Positions 10,781 to 22,338 of a DNA stretch of 64,000 bases are shown here, one piece after another. The stretch lies in contig CM053260.1 of NCBI GenBank assembly GCA_028583405.1, forward strand, positions 15,411,638 to 15,475,637, given 5' to 3'. The notes beneath the pieces are model-generated. The model was not told where the DNA came from. It saw only the letters and a list, made by a program, of their open reading frames with translations, and did not search any database. Numbering within the stretch: position 1 is the stretch's first letter; every line of letters starts with the position of its first letter. A program made the translations under genes and the position numbers. Origin of the DNA: Pogonophryne albipinna (taxonomy: Eukaryota; Chordata; Actinopteri; Perciformes; Artedidraconidae).

Positions 10781-13700
10781 ACCAAAATTAAATTATACCT
10801 CCTTTGAAAGTCTCGTTTTTAGTCTTACGCATCCGACCTGGAAAACTTAGCAGCCAATCTTATTTGTTACAGTGTACCAGGTCCTTATTCAGAATTCTTA
10901 TCAGAATTCTCTGAGTTTTTATCAACTTTGGTACTTAAAACAGATAAAGTAATTATCGTAGGTGACTTTAATATTCATATTGACGATGATAAAAATAGCC
11001 TTACTGTTGCATTTAACTCTTTATTAGATTCTGTTGGTTTTCATCAGAGTGAAACCCACTGCTATAATCACACTCTCGACCTTGTTCTGACTTATGGTAT
11101 TGAAATTGAGCAACTATTAGTCGAACCGTATAATCCTGCTTTATCCGACCATTTCTTAGTAACTTTTGAAGTACTGTTACTAGACTACAAAGCATTAGTC
11201 AAAAGCTCCTGCAGCAGAAACCTATCTGTTAGTGCTATAGCCACATTTAAGGAAGAGATTCCACCAATACTTAACTCGATAGCATGTCTGCATGTAAGGG
11301 AGGAAACTTATACAAAATGTACACCACCCCAAATTGATCATGTTGTTGATAGTGCTACAGATGCGCTGCGAATAAAATTAGACTCTGTTGCTCCTTTGAA
11401 AAAGAAGAAAATAAAACAACATAGATTAGCTCCATGGCATAATGCCGAAACCCGCAAAATAAAGCAAAAGTCGAGACAACTTGAAAGGATATGGCGTTCC
11501 ACTAAACTTGAAGAATCTCGTTTAATTTGGCATATTACTCTCAATGAATATAAGAAAGCACTGCGTAAAGCGAGAGCAGCCTACTACTCTTCATTAATAG
11601 ATGAGAATAAGAATAATGCAAGATTTCTTTTCAGCACTGTAGCCAGGCTGACAGAGAGCCATAGCTCGATTGAGCCTTCTATTCCCATAGCACTCGGTAG
11701 TAATGATTTTATGTGCTTTTTTAACGATAAAATTGTTACTCTTAGAAACAAAATGAATGACCTCTTGCCTTTGACCAGTATAGTGTTATCAACAGCTCCC
11801 GGAAACGTAAGTTCTAATATTACACTAGATAGTAAACTAGAATGCTTTTCAGCCATTAACCTTGAACAATTAAATTCAATGATTCTCTCTTCTAAACCAT
11901 CAACGTGTATGTTAGACCCAATTCCAACTAAGCTGTTGAAGGAAGTTTTTCCATTAATTAGCACTTCTTTATTAAATATTATGAATATGTCTTTATTATC
12001 AGGCTATGTTCCACAATCATTCAAAGTAGCAGTGATAAAACCGCTTCTTAAAATGCACAACCTCGATCCAGAGGTTTTAGCAAACTATAGACCTATTTCT
12101 AATCTAAAATTCTTGAGAAAGCGGTCGCAAAACAGTTGTGTGATTACTTAAAAAACAATGATTTATTTGAAGATTTTCAGTCTGGCTTTAGAACACATCA
12201 TAGCACAGAGACAGCTCTGGTTAAAGTCACAAATGACATTCTAATAGCCTCAGACAAGGGACTTGTCTCTATTCTTGTTTTGTTCGATCTCAATGCTGCA
12301 TTTGATACTATCGACCATGATATCTTATTGCAAAGACTAGAGCACTTAGTTGGCATACAGGGAACTGCTTTAGGCTGGTTTAGGTCCTATCTATCTGAAC
12401 GCTCTCAGTTTGTACGTGTCAACGATGAATCTTCCACGCAAACCAAAGTTAGCCATGGAGTGCCACAGGGCTCTGTGCTCGGACCTATTTTGTTCACATT
12501 ATATATGCTTCCGTTAGGCAATATTATAAGGAATCATTCTGTACATTTTCATTGTTATGCGGATGATACTCAACTATATTTATCAATCAAGCCTGATGAA
12601 ATTAATCATCTAAATAAAATTCAAGACTGCCTCAAGGACTTAAAAATGTGGATGACCTTAAACTTTTTGATGTTAAACACGACCAAAACTGAAGTTATTG
12701 TACTTGGCCCGAAGAATCTACGAAACAAATTATCTAAAGATATACTAACTATGGATGGCATTAATTTGGCCTCCAGTGAGACTGTAAGGAATCTTGGTGT
12801 TATATTTGATCAGGATTTATCCTTTAACGCCCACATAAAATCAATTTCAAGGACCGCCTACTTCCATCTACGTAACATTGCAAAAATCAGGCATATCTTG
12901 CCTCAAAACGATGCAGAGAAACTAGTCCATGCATTTGTTACTTCAAGGCTGGATTATTGTAACTCTTTATTATCAGGGTGTACCAAGAAGTCAGTCAAGT
13001 CGCTTCAGCTGATTCAAAATGCTGCAGCACGTGTACTAACCAGAGTTAGGAAAAGGGACCACATTACTCCTGTTCTGTCTGCCTTACACTGGCTCCCTAT
13101 AGAACACAGGATAGAATTAAAAATTCTTCTTCTCGTCTACAAAGCCCTTAATGGGCAGGCGACATCTTACCTTAAAGAACTCATTATACCCTACTGTCCT
13201 ACTAGGGCATTGCGTTCCAAGAATGCAGAGTGGTTGGTTGTTCCTAGAGTCTCTAAAAGTACAATGGGACCCAGAGCCTTTTCTTATCAAGCTCCACATT
13301 TGTGGAATCAGCTTCCAGTTTGTGTTCAGGCGGCAGACACCCTATCCATTACATTACATTACATTGCATTTAGCTGACGCTTTTATCCAAAGCGACTTAC
13401 AATAAGTACATTCGACCAGGAAGACACAACCTTGAAGAAAACAGAATCATATAAGTACATCAGTTTTCATAGAGCCAAACATTTCAAGTGCTACTCAACT
13501 GGCTATAGATAAGCCAGTACTTTATTAGTATATAAGAGCTCTGTTAGCAGTTCTTTGTTAGTAATTCTATCGCTCGAGGTGGAGTCGAAAGAGATGAGTT
13601 TTCAGTCTGCGCCGGAAGGTGTGTAAGCTTTCTGCTGTCCTGATGTCAATGGGGAGCTCATTCCACCATTTTGGAGCCAGGATAGCAAACCCATGTGTTT

Positions 13701-13895
13701 TTGCTGATGGGAACTTGGGTCCCCCTCGCAGTGCGGATGCAGCGAGCCGTTTGGCTGATGCAGAGTGAAGTGCACGCGCTGGGGTGTACATATACATACA
13801 TACATATGTGTGATATTCTGTACAAACTGTGAAGTCCACTGAGACAAATTTTGATATTGGGCTATATAAATAAACATTGATTGATTGATTGATAA
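10780..13895 (+). mobile_element. L2-like non-LTR retrotransposon, 5' truncated and broken
   Basis: Encodes the end of an apurinic endonuclease domain (VIIVGDFNIHID, then SDHFLVTFEV) and a reverse transcriptase with the usual blocks: [32 protein letters not shown] and the catalytic YADD. It is defective. The frame is broken by a stop and small lesions before 10890. A shift at about 12104-12115 separates two long frames (10928-12151 and 12136-13374). The 5' part of the element is missing. A second LINE sits inside it at 13347-13795, after which the host LINE's 3' end resumes (GGGCTATATAAATAAA) and closes with ATTG repeats to about 13895. The RT resembles the fish L2/Maui group of the CR1-L2 superfamily; the clade is inferred from memory. 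Confidence 0.88.
13347..13795 (-). mobile_element. 5'-truncated LINE 3' end nested in the plus-strand LINE
   Basis: Read on the minus strand it encodes the C-terminal tail of a LINE polyprotein (KTHGFAILAPKWWNELPIDI, then RRRLKTHLFRLHLER and stop at 13567). A 3' UTR follows, ending with GTCGCTTTGGATAAAAGCGT and a TGTAATG-type microsatellite tail at about 13347-13365. The insertion interrupts the RT C-terminus of the surrounding LINE. About the last 15 codons of that frame appear to be lost at the junction. Confidence 0.75.
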
Positions 13896-16800
13896 GTCCG
13901 ACAAGATTTGCGTCCCATTCAAAGAGTTTTTACTGTTCCAGAATATGTATAATGTATGAATAAAAACCAGATATTCTTCATGATTGAAAGCTCTTGTGTA
14001 ATTGTTCACAAAATAGTTTCATAAGCATTTTGTGAACAGCATTCTGTAATGTTCGTCTTTCTCTGTTTTTTAAGTAACCTTTGCTCTTTCAAGTCATTTC
14101 CAGCCTCAAAGAGGGATTTTTTGTTCCATTGTGCCACAGCTCCAAGGCGTGAGTGTCAGGCATGGCTGCAATGAAACAAACTAAACTAGCGTTGGTTTAT
14201 TTTTAAAGACAAAACTGAAATAACTATTTAGCTCATGAATGAGGAAATGGGAAGTATCCAAAAAGGTGAAGATTGCGTACAAGGGTCGTTGCATTGTCTA
14301 CAGTTACAACATTGTTTGCCTCAGTGGTTGTCAAACACAAAAGAAAAGGAACCTTTTAGTATAGAATATAAAGGTCCATGTTTCCTATTGACACACAGTA
14401 GACGACAGAAAGTGTTATGTAATATTTGCTCAGTGCTCGACCTTTGTAGATCTCTTTTTCTTGTTAATCCCTCTTTAAAACATACTTTTATCATAAGCCT
14501 TTCCAGATTTTACTTGAGTTTTAATTTCCTTTTAACAGTTTTTTTTCTTTAAAAAGGGTATTCATCTCGTATTCATTAACCTTTCTGTACTACATTGATT
14601 TGTTTTAAACTCCAACTCGTATGTACGTAAAGATAACCATGACACATTTGAATTTCTTCATAGATGTTTTTGAACTGGACAACCAAGGTTAAAACACTTG
14701 TTTGAATTAATGTAACCGCTTCACACAGTCTCTGACATGTTCTAATATTAATAAGGCTAATTTACAGTACGCAATAAAATAAAATGAGTTATATGTACAA
14801 TTATGTGTGCGTTATCAAGAAGAAATAATTGGAAATATGACAGCCCATAGTGCTGACTCACCGTGTGTCAGGACGTTAATCAGTAACTTGCTGTTCTATT
14901 CAAGATGCTACAGACAACAAAACCATTGATCTTTTCTCAGCTAAAGTATGAAAATGAAAAATTCTTGATTCTGACTTCTTTTCATTCGAAACCATTGATT
15001 GGGTGTTCATTTAGATGTAATTGTTGGCTTTGATAGTACACTAACTTATTTCTGGTCTGTGTTATTAAAGCTATTTGAGCCCAAGTAGTATCCTTTATTT
15101 TCTGATTAATCTAGTTTTTTTTTTAAATCCATTTGAAAAATATGAGTTTTGCCTCCAGCTGGGTCTCATTCCTGGAACTGAAGCTCATCAATGGAAGAAA
15201 TATAAATGGCATAATTGCTGTGTCAATTATTTAGTTAGTTAGTTAAAAGTCTTAACCGTGGTCTTCCTGCTGCAGCGAGGAAGAATGTAGTCTTTGTGAT
15301 GACTTCCATTGTATAAAGGAATGGAGGAAAACATTTGACAGTGCACTGTGTATTGCACAACACTAATGACCCCTAAATCAAACAAATAAGGAAATTCAGT
15401 CCGTAATTACCACTTAGATAAATAGAATCACGTTAATAGGCAAAAAAAAACAAGCCTCTAACTGTTGAAACCTATAACCTTGTTTTTGAAGGTGAAGGTT
15501 CGGTGTCTTTGGATGATACCTGTTACTCTTTCACCTGCATGGCACGGAAACTAGTTGGCAGCATTGAAGAGAACTTGTGATGCCTTCTCACCCATAACGT
15601 TATCAAAGAGAGTTCTGTTTATCATAAATGACCATACTTTGCACTTCACAAGATTTCTTTAAAGAAACAGGTTTTATTTAGTTATGAAATCCAAAGAATG
15701 ATCGCATGACAATGCTCTCATGGGCCACTATAAGGTGTTTGTGTTGCGAGACAGATTTGTTTACTGAAGCTACTCTTTTATTATCCGGCTTTCTTTCTAT
15801 ATAAAAAAGAAGAATGGTGTTTTGCTTGGCCTGCATGGAGGAAAAGGAGCAGCTGACATCATCCAAATCTCTGTGGATATTATTCCTTTATCAGATTCTG
15901 GTCTCACGCACAAGCTGCAACAACAGCCTCTCTCTCACTGAAAGCTATCAAACACACAGCACAGTGCTTTAGTACTTTATTACTGAAATAGCCACTTGCT
16001 CTTGGTTTACTAATTGTTTTGATCAGTGGAATCTAACTGTCCCAACGATTACAATATAACTCCTTTTTGAAAAAGGTTAGTTTAGATTTAAGAGTGTCAT
16101 AAAAGTGATAATGCGAATTTCATTTACTTTTTGGGGGATTTTCGAATATTACGTTGTTTTTTCCACTTAACTCTTTTGTTCACCAAAATAAATGAGGCAG
16201 GAAAGAGACATTGAACTTTGCCTAGGTGTAAATACTGGGAAGTTACCGGTGATCTGACGCCACCACCTCTTGTGAAGATAGGAGTCACATGACTGTTACC
16301 TTTACACATCCTTGTTCCTTGTGTGGCTGCAGGCAGTGGGCGTGGGCAAAGTCTGACTCCACTTTTACTAGAGTGAAGGTTGGTACAGGCAGCACATGTT
16401 TAAACAAATATTGAAGATAATAAAGACATCACTGCTACCATAGATACAATAACTGTGGAGGAAATTCCACTTTAAAAACAGAAACAACCTGGTTGGCAAG
16501 AAATTAACAAATAATAGAAGTTTAAAGCAAAGTTGTGTTATTTAATAAAGTCAATAAAAGTCAAAAAGCATTTAACAGAGTTAATCTATTTCAGCTGAAA
16601 GGACAGAGTCTTGCACCAAGAAGTTCGTACAAGATCTGCCAACATACAACAGAAAATACAAACACTTTATACACTACAGAAGGAGGGAAGGGGAAGGTCC
16701 TCAGCAAGCAAATTTACATTACAAGAAGTGTTGACTGGACGGTTGAAACTTACATACATGTTCATTACAAACCAATGGTTGTAGAGACAGACTTTTGTCT

Positions 16801-17650
16801 GTTATTAGGAAGTGAAATTAGAGGCTAGATGTGAATTCAAACTGTGGGAAATAAACAAAGAATGAAGTTACAGTAATACTTATGATTAAATTATACATTA
16901 ATGATACATTTCTACAACAATAACAAGGACTCAACTTTGACCAACTTATCCAAGGTCACATTTCAAAGAAAGTGAGGAGAAACATGACATAATGATCCCT
17001 ATGATACTTTCAATCGGTAAAATAATAAATATATGGTCATTTTGAGAATAAGAGATGAGATTCAGTTCAAGTACAGAGACAAACTAACTAGCTTTCCCTT
17101 TCAGTGTTGACCCTGATCTGTAATATGACCTTGTTGGTGTTTCTAACCAGGGACGGGGGGGGAAGGCCATGAAGGGAAAGGAATGTCCAGCATGGTGATC
17201 CTGGACATCGGCCAGTCGGCCCTGTTTGTCCGTCAGCGTTCAGCAAGGCCAATGTGATACAATACTTCAAACACCTCATCATGCACTGCCTTCAATATTC
17301 AGTTTCACCGGGTCACAGCCGGACCTGCAGAATAGTTGCTTTTGTTTATGGTGTCATTATTCCTTAATAAATATCAACAAGTATCCAGTAATGAACTATT
17401 CCTTTTGGAACTAATAATACGACTCTTAAGTTAGTGCACAGCAGCTCGGCTGAAAATATTTGTAATTGTTTATTTGCCAACATAAAAGCATAAAATTGTA
17501 AATACACAAAGGTTTAATTAACAAATGCAAAAGGAATGGATATTTACTTTGGTTTGAATTAAGCTTTTTTAAATCAATGCATAAGTAATGTCACTATAAC
17601 TAGCACAAACAGAGTTCTTTCCAGGGCGTTGAACGATGTAATTGTTGACC
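13896..17650. other. Gene-poor interval, no gene seen
   Basis: Mostly AT-rich sequence. Open frames up to about 105 codons show no recognisable domain and are not bounded by convincing splice sites. Confidence 0.45.
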
Positions 17651-17656
17651 TGTTGA

Positions 17657-17748
17657 ATAAAGTGTTACGAAATATTTTTTATGAAAGCAATATTTTTTTA
17701 TAAAGTGTTACGAAATATTTTTTATAAATGAAAGCAGTATTTTTTTTA
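17657..17748. repeat. Direct tandem duplication, two units of 43-49 bp
   Basis: ATAAAGTGTTACGAAATATT occurs at 17657 and again at 17700, each followed by a run of T, a GAAAGCA stretch and another T run. The second unit has a small insertion. Confidence 0.85.
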
Positions 17749-18708
17749 TCCTGCTTCTGCAGATGGCTCCTAAAACAGAGTAATCATTATAACTTCCATA
17801 TTGTTTGCAGCCTTTGAGCTCTGAAAAAGCATTGCACACATAATGCTGTCATTTAACAATCTGAGGAGTGAGAATGTGTGTGTGAGACAGATAATTGCTC
17901 CTCATTCATCCAACAAGGCAGTCAGGGTGGAGAAAGTGTGGCGGCCTATCAGCTGCCAGAGTTTTTTGCATGTCTGATTTCATGCTCCAGAAAGCCAAAT
18001 AGGAAATGTCTACAGTCATACAAAGAGTGACTAAATAAACAAAGCTTGTTAATGACGTTGCCTGTGTGTTGTACTCACGAGAGATGGCAGGTAGTTAGTA
18101 ATTATTCCTTAAAAAGGGTAAATCATACAAAGTATTTTTTAAATAAGGTAAGAATGCATAGATTTGTTTGCGATTTTTTACTTGACTTGACTATACCAAA
18201 CTACTTAATCAATAAATGAACCATATAAAGGCATGATTTCTTAAAAACAGAATAGCTGTAGCTGTCTAGATACTTTAAGTACATTGAGTAACACTGAAAT
18301 AAAGCTATACTTCTGGACAAGATAGGCACATGGAAATAACATTTCTATAAATAATCACGAAGAAACATGAAGGCTTCACTACGGTTCACTGGAGGATTGT
18401 ATTTGCTGTGATGGTGCAATAACAAACATGTCTCTTGTGATCTTTCTCACTGAACAGAAGTAATTGTGCATGACCAGAGCAATAACTGCTTGTCCTTGAT
18501 GATTAATGTCAATAAAATCACTCAGGGAGGAGTAATAAGTTCAAGAGATACTCAGTGTCCTTTAAATATCACTTAAAATGATATCATTTGACTTTCATAC
18601 ATGTATTGTACTGATTATTTGGTTATAATAACTAAATAAACTGCACAACACAATAATAACAAATGTGTTTAGAATTAGTGTTTTTTCTACTGTAAATAAA
18701 TACATATG

Positions 18709-18761
<53 letters not shown>

Positions 18762-20159
18762 ATAACTGCTGCACAGCATCACAGGAATTCCCCTATTTTC
18801 ATCTCACATAAACTTCAGGCACCTATTTTTTTGATTGCACGCAATTCCTGCAGACACATGCGCTCTTCAACTTTTGAAGATGAAACAGTGAATCAATCAC
18901 ATGGTCACATTCTTGGAGGCTCCAAGGACCTGCTTTCTTCTAAACACTGATGGCAGCTGCAAGATAATGGCGGTCTGGGCCAAAAGATAATTGTTTAAAA
19001 AAAAAATACATAAATAAGTCGTGACCCTTTGGCTAGATTCATACTAAGTCAAGTGTCAAGGCAAAAATTAATCATGTCTTTTTTATTTGTGATGACATTG
19101 TTTGTGACATATACATTCTGATTGTTGAATACACTTATCTAAGTAAAGAAACATGTCTATCTTCTCTCTTTGAAAGCCAGTAGAACACAGAGGGATGATC
19201 ATGTCTTGTTTCAAATAAAAATATTGTTGAAGGATGGAAATGCAATCCTAATAAGGGATGTATTGTTTTCAAAACCCAGCTGCAGGGGCGCTCCCTGAAA
19301 GCATAGAGGAATGTTTAATACCTTGAAATGTAATTATGTTTCAGCCACTCAGACACACCATGACAAAGTTACAGACAGACATGAATGAGAACAACACATT
19401 GCGTTGTGTCTTCATGTATGAGTGTTTGTGTGTGTGTGTTTGCTTCCTGTAGCTTCTGGTTGTTTAACCAGTGTTACCTTTTTATCTTTACACAACTCTG
19501 TGCTCTGTGTGTAATGAGGAAGTGACCTTTGGGAAAAAGCAATACTGTCTGGTCGGTTTTTCAGTAGCCACACACAGGCCTGATCTCCTTTACTTCCTGT
19601 AAAAAATAGCAGTGATAGACACAGACTGCTTTTTAAAATGCCATTTGAATCTATTGCACTACCACTACATTATAAGCTTTACTTTATTTATTTTAGGTGA
19701 ATTCTATTTTTATTTTATTCTAGTTTTCCATACAGGATGGACTGTCACTTGAAGCAGCCACAATTTTAACCTGTGCCCACTTTGTGGTCAATATCATCCA
19801 AGGTATTATGACTAAATCAAGTCTACCAATACGAGAAATGTTCACTTGTTGTTAAAACCCACTCTTAGAAAATCTCCTATTTACCACCCGTTTTGTCACA
19901 TTTGGTAAAAATATTTGTTTGCTGAAAACAATACAATATAATGATATAATATGAAATAAAAGCTCTAAATGCCAAGCCTTTTAATTATTCCAGTTAGGTA
20001 TGGAGATAAAACGCTTGACTGAGAAAAGAGCTGATCATTGATCTCTTCCTGACCCCAGATAAACTCTAGATTTCGTGTAACAAATTATTTATGGCACCTC
20101 AGTACATTTCTAGATGTTCTTGAGTAGACTGTGAAGAAATACACCGACATGTAGCATCT
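17749..20159. other. Gene-poor interval, no gene seen
   Basis: AT-rich sequence with an AT microsatellite at 18712-18759. No gene or RNA recognised. Confidence 0.45.
18712..18759. repeat. (AT)n microsatellite
   Basis: A 48 bp run of alternating A and T. Confidence 0.95.
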
Positions 20160-20167
20160 CTTTAGAT

Positions 20168-20641
20168 CAGGGGTGTCAAACTCAAGGCCCGGGGGCCAAA
20201 TCCGGCCCGTGACTTCATTTGATGTGGCCCAGAAGAGCTTGCAAAGAATATAATATGATTATTATACGGTTACATGCCGATTTACAGAAGCAACATGTCC
20301 CACAAATGTGACTTTTTTCTCAGAATGACTTTTTTTCTTCAAAATATGCTTTTTTTCATAGAATCTGACTTTTTTTCAAAATGAAAATTTTTTCTACAAA
20401 ATGTCACTTTCTTTTTTTTATTTGGGCTTTTTTCCCAGAATGTGGCTTTTCTTTTTAAATCATTTTGTGACATTCTCACTGAAGAGACTTGCAATTATTG
20501 GCCCTAGACTTCCGCTTTCAGACGTAGTTAATTATGAAGTTATTACCCTATCCGATAAACATCCAATGCAGAGGCAATAATGTAATATAATACATTATTT
20601 TATATATATTAAATACTATGAAATTGAGTTTGACACCCCTG
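20168..20641. mobile_element. Non-autonomous hAT element with intact 8 bp target duplication
   Basis: A 474 bp element with inverted ends CAGGGGTGTCAAACTCAA and TTGAGTTTGACACCCCTG. It is flanked by identical 8 bp copies of CTTTAGAT (20160-20167 and 20642-20649), the hallmark of hAT insertion. The interior is T-rich with repeated ACTTTTTTTC-like motifs and no transposase. Confidence 0.92.
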
Positions 20642-20649
20642 CTTTAGAT

Positions 20650-22170
20650 AGTGTATGCCGTTAAAAGAAACATCTTGGAAGGCATGTTGCTGCTGAAATT
20701 AAGGATTGTGTATTTGAATCAAAATAATCAAAAAGACTAATATTCCACATTTCAACACTTATGATACAAATTTGGTTGCAGACAACACGTGTTTTGCATT
20801 TAACCGCTTTATTTGTTAAGCCCTTTTGATTTTAAAATGAACTACAAAACACTGTTTTCAAATCAAATACTAATTATTAATCTAACCTAATGTTTTATTA
20901 AAACAAAAATGCTCTTTCATACAAATTTCAGAGAGAAATAATAGATAATAGATAATAATCATGTTTGGACAAAGCGGACTAACATTGAGTTTATTGAGGA
21001 GTCAACTCAAATGAGGAAGTGCCTTTAATTACACAAAGCGGTGGTTACATAGATTCTTTGAAACCGCTCACTTCCGTTTTAAAAAGTAGTCCAGCCTTTT
21101 ATAAAGCAACAGCAGCTTTCAACACCTGCACACTTAGAAAAACAGTGACATCCAAAATGAACTGTCTGCAGATTGTGATTAGAGCCATGTTTGCTCTATT
21201 TTATCAATCAGTTTTTAATTCAAGTTCAATCAGAGCTGATGATAAATGACCGAGCAGAATCATTTCATAAGGCCTGTGTCCGTGAGTCTGCGAACATGAT
21301 CCATCCATTGGGCTCTGGGGCTTATGTGGATCTGGGTCACATGAAGTTTCACAGCATTATGTACTGTATGTCATGTCCAACTGTATTCACAGGGAGAATG
21401 GTCTAACAGTTTCACTTTGAGAGAAAGTTCACATATTCACCTGATAAAATGTGCAATCTGTTGCACTTTAACAAAGATGCCTTTTTTACGAAAAACAAAA
21501 CAATACATTCAAAAACATTTTTGCAAAAAGGAAACACTTCCAAACTATGCAATGCCTTGTGCTCTGTCCTTTTAGTGCTAGCAAAACAAATTCATTTTAT
21601 GTTCCTAAATAAAACATACAAAATGTATTCAATTTCAAATAAGGGCCTCTTGCATTCAAACCTAAGTCTGAAGCAGCCATACAAACATTCAAGTACCTTT
21701 TGAACAAACTAAGATTGTAAACCAGTTGAGTAACATTTTTTATAATTTGTTCCAGGTTTTATTGGCACCTCTTAGGAAACTACTTTTGTCACATGCACAA
21801 GCAGGCTATCAGATATCAATTGCATCGCTTCACACAAAGGCTTTCATGTTCTGATCCGAACAAGCCATCGTGACCCAGATTTTCATAGCTTTATGGGAGC
21901 ATTTTGTTCTACCTCTTAGCTTCAGAAGCATGGGATTAAAATGTCGGTTCACGTAATGAATATAATTTGCTCAGGTTGAACTAAACCAAAGGACAAATGA
22001 ATAATAGAATACGTTTTCATAAGGTTTCTTAGTACTGTTGCACCAAACAAAGAATGCAGAAGAAAAGTCTCAACTTTTTTTAGTGTATGTAAATGCATCC
22101 TTTTTTTCCCTTCACAATTCTCTATCAAATCAGCTGTATCAATGTAACGAAGAAATACCACACAAAACAC
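20650..22170. other. Intergenic, no gene seen
   Basis: AT-rich sequence downstream of alas1. Open frames at 21019-21249 and 21449-21703 have no recognisable features. Confidence 0.45.
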
Positions 22171-22193
22171 AAGTTTTTTTTTTCATCTCATAT

Positions 22194-22199
22194 TTTATT
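22194..22199 (-). terminator. Poly(A) signal of alas1
   Basis: AATAAA on the minus strand, about 140 bp after the alas1 stop codon. It implies a short 3' UTR ending near 22175. Confidence 0.7.
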
Positions 22200-22338
22200 C
22201 TGAGCATATAGAACATCTGACGTAGAATATTTTAAATAATATGTGTTGGAGGACTTAATTAATACAATCTATGACAGTGATAGAGGAATGGGTGTTGAGT
22301 GTGTATGTGACGTCTATAGCCAGCCGTTGTGAGTAGTG

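Noticed and set aside
10928..13374. RT-bearing frames as a host gene
   Set aside because: The endonuclease and reverse transcriptase motifs, broken frame and LINE tail mark it as a dead retrotransposon.
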